35,082 nt of DNA from Verrucomicrobiaceae bacterium (GTDB taxonomy: Bacteria > Verrucomicrobiota > Verrucomicrobiia > Verrucomicrobiales > V1-33). Positions 10,301-22,300 of this stretch are shown in pieces. The stretch spans positions 1 through 35,082 of the forward strand of contig JAIXPK010000363.1 in the NCBI GenBank assembly GCA_027486335.1, given 5' to 3'. A model generated the notes under the pieces. The model was not told where the DNA came from, made no database searches, and saw only the letters and a list, made by a program, of their open reading frames with translations. How positions within the stretch are numbered: position 1 is the first letter of the stretch; every line of letters begins with the position of its first letter. Position numbers and translations under genes: made by a program.

Positions 10301-13300
10301 GTGAATGCTGCCGGGACGGCGGTGGCGACGGGTGCGACGGGTGCTGAATTTGAGATTCCGGCCGGTGCGGATGGAGTGTATTATGCGAGAGTGAGCGGGG
10401 CGGCGGGAAGCATTGGGCTGATGTCGGTTTATGGATTGGAGATTGTGGCTGAAGACGGAGTCGCGCCGGCGATCACTGCATGCACGCTGCCGGCTGAGGG
10501 GACGGTGAGCACGGTGATACAGGACCGGTTTTCGCTGACGTTTTCCGAGGATCTTGTAGCGGCACCGGTGAACACGATGGCGAACTTTGAACTTCGGCAT
10601 GCGGGTGTGGACGGCGCATTCGGGAATGCGGACGACGTGTTGTATGCGCTGAGCAGTGACGGTTACGGTGGCGGGCTTGGTGTGTCCTTCCGGGTGACGA
10701 ACGGGCCGCTTCAGCCTGGTGCGTTCCGCTACACGGTGGCACCGGTGCTGGTGGACCGTGCGGGGAATGTGCTGGCTGCGCCGTTCATCAGGAATTTCAG
10801 TGTGGCGAACATTCCGGGGTATGTGTTTGAGAACCTCAACAATGGCAGTCCGGCGGTGGCGACGTCACTGAGCCTTGCGCCTGGTGCAGCGTTTGACGGG
10901 TCATTTTCTTCGACGGCGCAAGTCGGGGTTGGTGCCAATCCTTACAATCTTGCTTCCGGGGATCTGAATGGGGATGGCCGACTTGATGTTGTGACTGCCA
11001 ATTATGGCGGCGGGAGTATCAGTGTGCTGATGGGGAACGGGAATGCAGCTTTTGCGCCGGCGGTCAATTACGCTGCGGGGTCCAATCCATTCGGGATTGG
11101 ACTGGGCGACCTGAATGGGGATGGACGGCTGGATGTGGTGGTGGCGAACAGCAGCAGTCACAACCTGGTGGTGCGGCTAGGGAACGGGGACGGTACATTC
11201 GGGGCGTCGACGGCATTTGCGGTGGGCACGACGCCGCGGCGAGTGGTGCTGGCGGATTTCAATGGTGATACGCGGCTGGATGTGGCGGTGGCGAACGAGT
11301 CGACCGACAACATCAGTGTCCTCCTCGGCAACGGGAACGGGACGTTTGCGACGCAGACACCGTTTGCGTCTGGTGATGCGCCGGTTGGCATTGACGCAGC
11401 TGATCTGAACGGGGACGGACGGCCTGACATTGTGGCGGCGAGTTACGGGAGCGACAACCTGAGTGTGTATCTGAACAATGGTTCGGGTGGTTTTTCGGCG
11501 CAGGCGGTCTTTGCGAGCACTGCGAATTCCGATCCGTATTCGGTGGTGGTGCGGGATTTCAACGGGGATGGCCGACCTGACGCGGTCACATCGAATCTGA
11601 GCACTGCGAATGTGTCTTACCTGCCGGGGACTGGGCCGGGTACGTTCGGGGCTGCGGTCACGGTGGGCACTGGATTCAGCGGGAACTACCATGTCGGGGC
11701 CGTGGATTTCGATGGTGATGCTCAGTTGGACCTCGCGGTTTCAAACTACAGCAACAGCCGGTTCATTGTGCTTTCCGGGAATGGGAACGGGACATTCGGG
11801 AGCCCTTCTGTTTATTCGATTGCCGGGAATCCGATTGCGTCGGCACCTGGTGATTTCAACGGGGACGGGCGGATGGATCTGGCGACCTGTCAGTATGGGA
11901 ACTCGACGGTGACGCTGTTTCTTGGCAATGGAGTGCTGCCGCTGGCGGAGGATCCGGTGGGATCGGGGATGGCATCGGGGACGGGTCGGGGGAATCTGCC
12001 ATTGATTGCGGGCACGTGGGATGAGGATTACTGGAGCTTCAGTGGGACGGCTGGTGACATCATCAATTTTGCCAGCGAGACGCCGGGGAGTCCTGGTAGC
12101 AGCGGATTGCGGTATGATCTGTACCGACCAGATGGTAGCTATCTGACGCGATTCTATGCTGACAGCAATGGCCGGGGGCAGTCTGATCCGGTGAGATTGC
12201 CGGTGAGTGGACGGTATTCGATTGGGGTCTTTGTGAATCATGGGTATGAGGGTGAGTATCGATTCCGGGTGACGACGGCGAAGCCTCCGGTGCAGTGGGA
12301 GACTGAGGCGAACAATTCGATTGCGAGTGCTAACGTACTTGCGCTGTCCGCTGGTGATCCCGGGCATCAGGTGGCCACGGTCGGGGGGCATCTGGCGATC
12401 AACGACACGAGTGGGGATTATTTCCGACTTGGGAATCAGGGCGCTGGGACGGTGTTGAGTCTGAGTCTGACGCAACCGGTTTCGAGTCCGCTGGTGCCGA
12501 CGCTGCAGCTTTACAATTCTGCGGGAGTTCTTGTGGCGAGCGGGGCTAGCGAATTGACCCACACGGTGGCTGCCGGGGGTGACGATGCGTATTTTGCGCG
12601 AGTCAATGGAGCGGTTGGGAGTCTTGGCCTGATGTCGGTGTATCAGTTGGCCATTGACGCGGCGGACATCATTGCGCCGCAGATTCTGGGTTCGACCCTG
12701 CCGGCTGAAGGGACGACCGGCACGGGACTGGTTGATCGGTTCGCGTTGAGTTTTTCTGAAGAGATGGTGGCTGCGCCGGTGGTCAATGTGAGCAACTTCG
12801 AGTTGCGGCATGCCGGCGTGGACGGTGAGTTCGACAACGCGGACGACACGGTGTACGCGCTCAGCAGTGACGGATACAGCGGTGGATTGAGTGCATCGTA
12901 CCGGGTGACGGCGGCGCCATTGCAGCCTGGATCCTATCGATTCACGGCGGCAACGGCGCTGGTGGACCGTGCGGGCAATCCGATGGCGAGCGAGTATGTG
13001 CAGCGTTTTGCGATCGCGACGACGGTTGGGTACGTGATGGAGAACCGGGATAACAACACGCGTGCTACGGCGACGGGAATGGTGTTGGAAGAGGATCCGG
13101 CTGGGCATCGTTCGGCTGGGGCGCGCGGGTTTCTGCCCAATCTTCCGGTGACTGGGTGGGATGTCGATTACTGGAAGTTTGATGCGCTGGCGGGAGACCT
13201 GCTGACGCTTGTGGCGGGCAATGTTGGTAATCCCGGGAGTTCGGGGCGGCGGTTTGATGTGTACAGGCCGGATGGTACGCTGCTGCAGGGATTCTACACT

Positions 13301-16300
13301 GAGTGGAACGGGTTAGGGCAGATGGTGCCGGTGGCGGTACCGGTTACGGGCACGTATACGGTGGCGATCTCGATCTGGTACGGGCATGAGGGCGAGTACC
13401 GGTTCCGTGTGAGTACGGTGAAGCCTCCTTTGCAGCTCGAGACTGAGCCGAATGGTACGGTGGGTGCGGCGAGTGGGTTGAGCCTGGCGACGAGTGGGGA
13501 TTCGCGGTTTGGCAGTGTGGCGGGCACGATACAGTCGGCGGGAGAGTTGGATTATTTCAATCTGGGGTCGATTGCGGCTGGGCAGACGATTTATCTGACG
13601 GCGCGGCGTCCGGGGCTGAGCCCGATCACACCGGTAGTGAGTGTCTACACGGCTGCGAATGCGTACATGCCGGAGTCGGGTGGCGGGCGGCCATTTGATG
13701 GCGTGGCGGAGGTGAGGATCACGACGGCGGGGACGTATTATGCGGCGGTTCGGAACGGGAACCCGTCGAGTACATCGCTGGATCAGTATGTGCTGGATGT
13801 TCAGGTGGTGCCGACCGGGTCGCTGGATTTCCCTAACTTGATTGTGTCCGAGATTGTGCCCCCGAGTGGTGGGGGGATTCTGAGTGGCCAGACGATTCAG
13901 CTGGCATTTACGGTTAGGAATGGCGGGGCGCTGGCGACACCGGTGCCGGCGTGGTTTGACCGCGTGGCGCTTTCGAAGAACAACGTGCTGGGGGATGGGG
14001 ATGACATTCCTGTGGGGACGATTGCGCGGAATGGTGCGCTTGATCCCGGGGGAGCGTATGCTGTGAACCGGACGTTCCAATTGCCTGACGGATTGAGCGG
14101 GGACTATTTTGTGATTGTGGAGACTGACTCCGGCAATGCGGTGAATGAGTTTGTGCTGGAGGCGGACAACATTGCGGTGTCGGAGACCACATTCCCAGTG
14201 ACTCTGGCTCCCTATCCGGATTTGAGGATTGAGGGCATGGCGGCTTCGGGTCCGAATGCAGCGGGGTTGATCGGATTGTCGTGGAACTCGGCGAATCGCG
14301 GGAACCGTGCGGCGGCGGCGTGGAAACAGCGGATGACGGTGACCCGCGCTGGGGTGGCTGGGGTGGTGTCTGAAGTGGAGAGTGACGTGACCGGGCCGCT
14401 GAATGCGGGGAACGTGCTGGGGCACAGTGATTCGTTCATGCCTGTGGCGGCTGGGCGTTACACGTTCTCGGTTCTAGCGGATTCGAGGAATGAGGTTTTT
14501 GAGCATGACGGGACGAGCAATGCGAGTGCCGAGAGCAACAACACGGCTACCGTGTCGGTGGATGCGACGCGGGATCTAACGGTGCCGTTGATTGAGGTGA
14601 CCCCTGATACGGGGGTGCAGTCGGGCACGCGGCTGACGATCCGGTGGACTGACCGGAACAACGGTAATCTTCCACTGGGCACGCCGTTTTACGATCGTGT
14701 GACGGTAAGGAACCTGACGACTGGCGAGAACCTGCTGGTGGAGGACCGGTATTATGATCCTGCGACGGCAGGGAACGGGGTGATTGGGGCGGGTGAGACC
14801 CGGGTGCGTGAGACGGGGGTGAATCTGCCGGATGGTCTTCGCGGGGTAGGCGTGATGCAGGTGGAGGTGGTTACCGATTTCCACGGGCAGGTTGCGGAGT
14901 ATCTGGCGGCTGGAGGGGCGGAGGGGAATAACGTGGCGCAGTTGAGCGTGACGTCGGCGATTGCGCCCTATCCTGATCTTCAGGTTACGGGACTGGCGCT
15001 GGCGCCGGCGACGGTTTCGCCTGGGACGGTGGTGACGGTTTCGTGGATTGACCGGAACGAGGGGAATGCGCCGGTGCAGAGGAGTTGGTATGACCGGGTG
15101 ACGGCCGTGAACACGACGACGGGCAGCACGATCTCGGATCAGGTGGTGCACTATGATATTGCGGCTCCGGGCAATGGTGAACTGGCGGCGTCGTCGGGGA
15201 GGTCGCGATCTGCGCAGTTTACGGTGCCTAACGGGGCGGCCGGACTTGGTCAGATCCGGGTGACGGTGACGGCTGATACGTACAATGGGGTGTTTGAGTT
15301 CAATGCGGGAGGAACTGGGGAGACGAACAACGGAGCGGAGCGGACCGTGGCGAGCGCCAACGTTGATTTCACGGGGCCGGTGGTCAGCAATACGCAGTAC
15401 AATGGAGCGGGGATTGCAGATGGAAGTGTGCTGACGGGTTCTGGGCGCATCAGTGCTTCGGTGGCTGATCCGGCGGGGATTGGCCGTGTTGAGTTTTATC
15501 TGCGGCCGCAGGGAGGGGTTGATGTGCTGCTGGGGACGGATAGCAACGGGAGTGATGGGTATTCGGCCGTATGGAACGCGGAGTCGGCAGCCAACGGGAC
15601 CTATGTGTTCACCATTCGGGCGTTTGATACCTTCAGCAATGAGACGGTGCTGACGCGGACGGTGTCGCTCGTGCTGGCACCGCCGCCTGCGCCGGTGATT
15701 ACGGCACCGGTGAGTGGATTCGAGACGAATCAGAGCCTGCTGACGGTACGGGGAACGGCGTTGCCGTCCACGCAGGTGGTGGTGCGGCTGAACGGGGTGG
15801 ATGCTGGTGCGGGGGTGACGGTTGGGGCGGACGGGGCGTGGCAGATTCCGGTGACGCTGGTGAATGGAGCGAACCAGATCACGGCGCGTGCGAGCAATGC
15901 GGCGGGAGCGGGTGCGGCGTCGAATACGGTGACGGCGACGCTGGATCTAACGGTGCCGAGTCCTCCGGGATCGGTGGCTGCGGTTTCGCGGGAAGACGGC
16001 AGGATCCGGGTGACGTGGAGTGCATCGGGCGGGCCGGGGATTGCGGGGTATCATCTTTACCGGTCGGCGGCACCGTTCAGTGATCCGGCTGGGCCGGGTG
16101 TGGTGCGGGTGACTTCCGTGCTGCTGGCGGCGCAGCAGTTTGACGATACGCCGGCGACGGACGGCACGTGGCACTACCGACTGACGGCGACGAGTGTGGC
16201 GGGGAATGTCAGTGTGCTATCGGAATCGGTGTCAGCGGTGAGCGACCGCCTGCCGCCGTCGCTTGGGGCGGTGGTGTTCACGCCGAGGAATGCGGCGCAC

Positions 16301-19300
16301 CTGATCGGCGGCCGGTTCGGCACGGGGATTGTGGATGTTGATGTGCGGGTGAGTGAGCCTCTCAATGGCGTGCCGTTCTTCAGTCTGGTGCCTGCGAGTG
16401 GAGGGTTTCCTCTGCCGGTGACGCTGCGTGAGGGTGCGGATCCGCTGCAGTACGGCGGGAGCTTTACGATTACCGAGGACACGGCGGCGGGCAGCTATCA
16501 GGTTTCGTACTCGATGCGGGATGCTAACAGCAACCGGGGTGCGGGGACGTCGCCGACGGCGGGGTTGGTGATTGATACGAGAGGGCCGGCGGTGGACGGA
16601 TTGACGCTGAGTGCGACGGCGCCGATTTTGAATGATTCAGCCAGTCCGGCGAGCCTTGAGGTGACGCTGCATCTGGACGAAGTGTCGGCTGGGGTGCCTG
16701 AGGTGCAGTGGAGCCTGACGAGACTGCCGGCGAATCTGACGGGGACGCTGGTGGATCTGGTGGCGGGAGTTGATGCGAGGACATGGGTTGGTGTGATCAC
16801 GCTGCCGGCTGGTGCGGGTGCACCGGAACCGGAAGACTTGAGATTTTCGTTCCGTGCGTCTGACGACCTTGGAAATGAAGGTCGCGAGATCAAGGTGACC
16901 TCATCGTTCGAGGTGTATCAGGGGACGCTGCCGGCGCTGGATGCGCCATCCGGGTTCTCGGCGGTGGCGAGAGCTGGCGGGATTATCGACCTTGGATGGA
17001 GCCGGAGGAATGGAGCGTCCGGGTACCAGATTTACCGGTCTGCGGTGAATGGTGGAGCTGGGGTGCTGTTGCCGCTGACGGTGATCAGTGACCCGGCGGT
17101 TTTGTCCTTCAGCGACGCACCGGGTGAGGACGGGGAGTATCATTATGCGATCGCGGCGCTGCGGACTGCGAACGGGGTGACGGTGGCGGGGACGGCGTCT
17201 GCGCCGCCAGTGCATGCGACGGCCGACGACGTGCCGCCTGCTGCTCCGCACGACATGGGCCTGACACTTGCGAGCAACGGGATCCTTTCGCAATGGGTGG
17301 CGGGCATTCCGGCTGAGGCGGGCGTGCGCTATCGTGTTTATCGTGCGACTGCGCCGATTGGTTCGTCGGTGGGATTGACTCCGCTAACGACGACCCTGAC
17401 GGCGACGCGTTATCTGGATCCGAGTCCGGTTCCGGCGCTGCGGTATTATGCGGTGGCTGCGGTGGATGCGGCGGGCAACGAATCTGCGCTTTCGAACAGT
17501 GCCTATCTGAATGCGACACTGTGGGCGGTGAGTTCGATTACGGTGGAGAGACCGGAGAGCGGGCCGCTGGCGCTGTCGTGGACGAATGCGTCGCCGGATA
17601 TCAGGGGTTACAAGTTGTTCCTCGGCCCGGCGCTCGGGGGGACACTGATGTCGCCGACGCTGCTGCCATCGCCGGCGTTTGTGGATCACGGGTATGCTTC
17701 TGGTGACCGGAGGTACAGCATTGTGACGGTAGACAGTGCGGATGCGGAGAGCCCATCGCGGTCGATTGTGCTGCCGGGGATTGAGTATGCGCTGGTGCCG
17801 GATCAGACGGTGCGGCGCGGGCTTGTCAGTCGGCTGCGGGTGAGTGTGCGGAATCTATCGGAGACGGAGACCCTGTCGAATGCGCTGGCGAAGATCACGC
17901 TGGCTGGGCAGGTGCATCAGTCGGAGGCATTCAGCCTGGCTCCGCTGGAGACCCGAGAAGTCGGGGTGGTGGTGGGCGGGTATGCGAGCCTGACGGATGC
18001 GACGGCGCCGGTGGCGTTGCGGATTGAATCGCGACCTGAGGAAGGCGCGCTGCTGCGTTATCTGGCAAGCGGGACGGTGGCGGTGGCGGATGGGGGATTG
18101 TCTGCGGAGGTGATTCCCGGGAAGTTCACGCGTGGTGGGAATGGGAGTTTCCAGTTCAGGGTGCGCAACACGTCGAGTGAGACGGTGGAAGTGGTGTCTG
18201 CGAAGAGCAGCGGCGGGGCGGATTCGCCGGATTTGAGGGTGAGGCTGATTGATCCGAACGGGAACGTGCTTTCTGGCAGGCAGTTGCGGATCAATGTCGG
18301 GCCGAGTGTGGTGACGGTGGCGGATGGCACGAGTGTGCTGCGGATGGCGCCGGGCGGGGAGTTTCTGTCTGACGCGATTGAAATTCCGGTTCCGGAGACT
18401 GGAGCGGCGCAGCTGACGGTGCAGGTTGAAGTGGACCGGGCTTACTATCGGTATGGACGTCCGGAGCAGGTGACGTCGCCGGGAACGAGTGCCCGGGAGA
18501 CGGCGTCGCTGACGGAGGTTGGTTATGACGGGGTGATTGCGGGTGCGTTGCCTGCGGTATCGAATGGAGACCAGCCGGTGGTGATTACGGGGAGAGCGGT
18601 GGCGAGTCCTGGCGGGACGGTGCCGGTTCCGAATGTGGCGCTGCGGCTGGGGATTTCTTCTGGTGGGTTTGAGCGGGTGAATCAGGTGACGACGGATGAC
18701 GCGGGGAATTTCAGTTTCCGGTTTCAGCCACTGGCGACGGAATCCGGGCGTTACAGCGTCTGGGTTTCGCATCCTGACTTGCTGCTCAAGACGCCGCAGG
18801 CAACGTTTGTGATCAGCCGGGTGACGATGGAGCCTGGTTCTGCGTCGATCCGGGTGCCGCGGAATTACACGCAGCGGATTGTTCCAGTGGTGCGAGCCGG
18901 GGAAGGAACGACGGCGACGAATCTGCGGCTTGAGGCTGACGGGGTGGTGCCAGCGGGGATCAGTCTATCACTTGATGCGCGGGCATCGCTAGGGGGCGGC
19001 GAAAGCACGTCGCTGCCGTTCACGTTCATTGGGGACAGCACGGCGGCGGCGACGGGCAGTTTCCGGCTGCGGTTGGTGAGTGATGAGAATGCGGGTGGCT
19101 GGGCGACGCTGGCGGTGGAGTATGCGCTGACGGCGGCGACGGCGGCGGCGACGTTTACGCCGAATGTGATCGACACTGGGGTGAATCCGGGTGGAGCGGA
19201 ATCGGAGACCTTCCGGATCCGGAGTGTCGGGTTGGTGCCGCTGAAGAACGTGCAGCTGGCGTTGGTGAGGATTGATGGAGCGGCGGAATTGCCGCCGCCG

Positions 19301-22300
19301 GCGTGGGCGAATCTGGCGGTGGCTCCGCTGACGGCGGAGATTCCGGTGGGTGACGAGTTGCCGGTGACGCTGAATGTGCAGCCGCCGGGTGACACTGCGC
19401 CGGGCGATTACTTCTTTGATATCCGGTTCAAGGCGGCGAATTACAGTGATGTGAGCATCCCGGTGCGGGTGGTGATTACGGCGTCGGGCACTGGCAATGC
19501 GATATTCAAGGTAGTTGATCTGCTGACACTGACGCCGAATCCGCGGTATGTCGCGCCGGGGAATGCGCAGCATCCTGATCCGCTGTATCAGGGGGTACTG
19601 GGTGCGACGATTCAGCTGCAGAGCGAGGATGTGCCGAGTTTTGTGAGGAGTGTGACGACGGACGGGTATGGTGAGGCCGACTTCCGGGTGGGTGGCGAGC
19701 CAGCGCTGCCGGCGGGACGGTACAAGTACCGGGTGACGGCGGACGGGCACGACAGCCGGACGGGACGGTTGCTGATCCGGCCGGGGGTGACGCTGAGCGA
19801 GACGGTGCTGATTCCGAACCGGTTTGTGACGATTGAGTGGGACGTGGTGCCGATCACGATTGAGGACCGGTATGAGATTCTGCTGGAGGCGACGTTTGAG
19901 ACGAATGTGCCTGCGCCTGTGGTCACGGTGAATCCACCGATTCTGAATCTGCCGGCGATGTGTGCGGGGAGTGTGTTCTACGGTGAGTTTGCGTTTACGA
20001 ACCACGGGCTGATCCGGGCGAACAGTTTCACGTTTGTTCCGCCGGTGAGCGATGAGTACAACCAGTTCGAGCTGCTGGACACGATCCCGACGAGCATTGA
20101 TGCGAGGACGACGATTGTGGTGCCGTACAAAGTGACTAGCAAGAAGTCCTTCCCGGGGATTGTGTGCGGGCCGGAGGCTGGAGGGGATGATGGTCGTTCG
20201 GTGCGTGTTGAGAAGGCGGCGCGCAATGGTTCGTCAGGGGATTGCATCCGGTACACGGCGTGTTTCAATTACACGTACAAGCACCGGTGCCCGTGGGGTG
20301 ATGAAGTGACGAGCAGTGGGACGGTCTGCGCGAACTATGCGTATGGGAACTGCGGTGGGCCGAGTGGGCCGGGGAGTGCGTCAGGCGGGTACTACTATTT
20401 CGGGCCGGGCGGCGGTAGTGGTCCCGGCGGGACCGGACAGGGATGGGGGAACTGGGGTGGGTCGATCAAGGGGAGTTCCGATGGGTGTTTCCCTGATTTC
20501 TTTGACTGCAAGAACCGGAATCCGATCGGGTGCTGGGTGAACTATGTGACGAGGCAGTTTGAGGATGAGGCGCTTGATCTTGAGACGCTGGTTCCGGGGA
20601 GTGGCAATGTGGTGAATCGGGTGCGGCGGTTTTACCGGGACAACCGGTGGAATTTCGAGCATGTTGATGCGGCGCTGGTGATCCGAACGGATGGGAGCGG
20701 GCCGTCGGAGCTGAAGCATCTGGGCAGCACGTTTTCGCCGGTGGACTCGACGAGGCTGGAGTTCAGCAACGGGCGCGACCGGATTCGCCGGGTGTCGGCG
20801 GGCTGGAAGCTGAATGCTGCGAACGGCAACTGGCGGGAGTTCAATGAGAATGGCCGGCTGGAGAAGTCGGGCCGGGATGCGGCTACGCTGCTGGTTTACC
20901 TGTATGACGCGGATGGCAATGTCAGCGGGCTCGGGGCTGCGGATGGGACATCGTTCCTGACATTCACCTGGAGTGGCGGTCACCTGACTGGGGTGACGGA
21001 CGTGCATGGGAGGACGGTGGGCTATGAATACAGTGGGAACCTGCTGTCGACGGTGACTGACAGTGAAGGGGCGGTGACGCGGTATTTCTATGATGGGAGT
21101 GGCCGGATGGACCGCTATGTTGATGCGACGGGGCTGACGCACCGGCTGGCATATGACGGTGCGGGGCATGCGCTGTCATTGCTGGACGAGGAGGGGAATG
21201 GCCGACTGTTCAGTTATGATTATGACAAACTGCGGCGCGAGTATTATCTTGGGGAACAGTTCACGAGTGGATTCCTGCGTGAGCGCTGGTATGACAGTGA
21301 CGGGAACATCCGGCTGGCCAAGTTGAACGGGCAGCTGGTGCGGGAGGTGACGCTGGTCGACCGGACGGAGACGCTGCTTTACGGTGACGGGTCCCAGGTG
21401 GTGCAGGAGTATGATGAGAATGGAGCGATCCGGCGGGTGAGCATGCCGGACGGGTCGGTGCAGGCGTATGAGTATGATCCAGTGACGCGACTGCTGAGCA
21501 AGGCGGTGGATCCGGCGGGAGTGATCACGCTTTATCAGCGGGATGCGGCGGGCAATCTGCTGCAGCTGACGGAAGCGGCTGGGTTGCCGGAACAGCGGGT
21601 GACGGTGTTTGCGTACAATAGCGCGGGCAAGCTGGCGACCGAGAGGATGACGACGGGAGACGGGATGGGGACAACGGAGCGGAGTTACACGTATGATGCG
21701 GACGGCCGGATTGCGACGAGGACCGACGAGGTTGGGAAGGTGACCCGGTATGAGGATCACGATGCGAACGGGTATGCGACGAGGGTGGTGGATCCTGACA
21801 ACCGCGCGCTGCAGTATGTCTATGATGCGAGTGGGCGGATGAAGAGCCGGCAGGACGCGCTGGGGAACCGGTGGCAGTTCGAGCATGATGCGTTCAACAA
21901 TGTGACGGCGACGATTGATGCGGCTGGTGGGCGATCGGAGACTTACTACAACATCGAGAATCTGCCGTCGCGGAGCATGGATGTGTTCGGTACCGAGACG
22001 CGTCGGATCAAGTACGGGCCGGACGGGCGTGTGACTGAGGAGCGGGATGCGGCGGGGCGGGTGACGGTGAACAGTTACGACGATTTCGGGCGGCTTTGGA
22101 AGGTCACGAATCCATCGGGTGAGGTGATCGAGTACCGATACAAGGACACGGATCCAGAAGGGGCGCGTCCGGCGGAGATTGTGTATCCGACGTTCACGAG
22201 AAAGCTGGATTATGAGTACGCGACCCGGAAGGTGACGACGACCGACTGGGTGGGCGGGACGAAGCTGCGGACAACGATTCACGAGATTGACACCAGGGGG

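Larger units (their letters stand above)
6025..12660 (+). repeat. Three tandem ~2.21-kb supra-domain units (Ig-like, propeller, PPC, PPC)
   Basis: Three in-frame copies each encode an Ig-like domain (LPAEG...FSLSFSE...LQPGSYRF), a seven-bladed FG-GAP propeller and two pre-peptidase-C-like domains (DEDYWSFSG...FVNHGYEGEYR; ETEGNDS...YYRLG). The LPAE motif recurs at 6062, 8276 and 10487, and again at 12698 in a shorter fourth copy. Spacing is 2211-2214 nt. Equivalent domains resemble each other across units more than neighbouring domains within a unit, so the whole module was duplicated. Propeller-less versions flank the block: 4940-6020 upstream and 12661-13815 downstream. Confidence 0.9.

Noticed and set aside
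6521-11932. Regular repeats that could suggest a CRISPR array
   Set aside because: The period is about 147 nt, in frame, and encodes FG-GAP blades; there are no identical short repeats with unique spacers.
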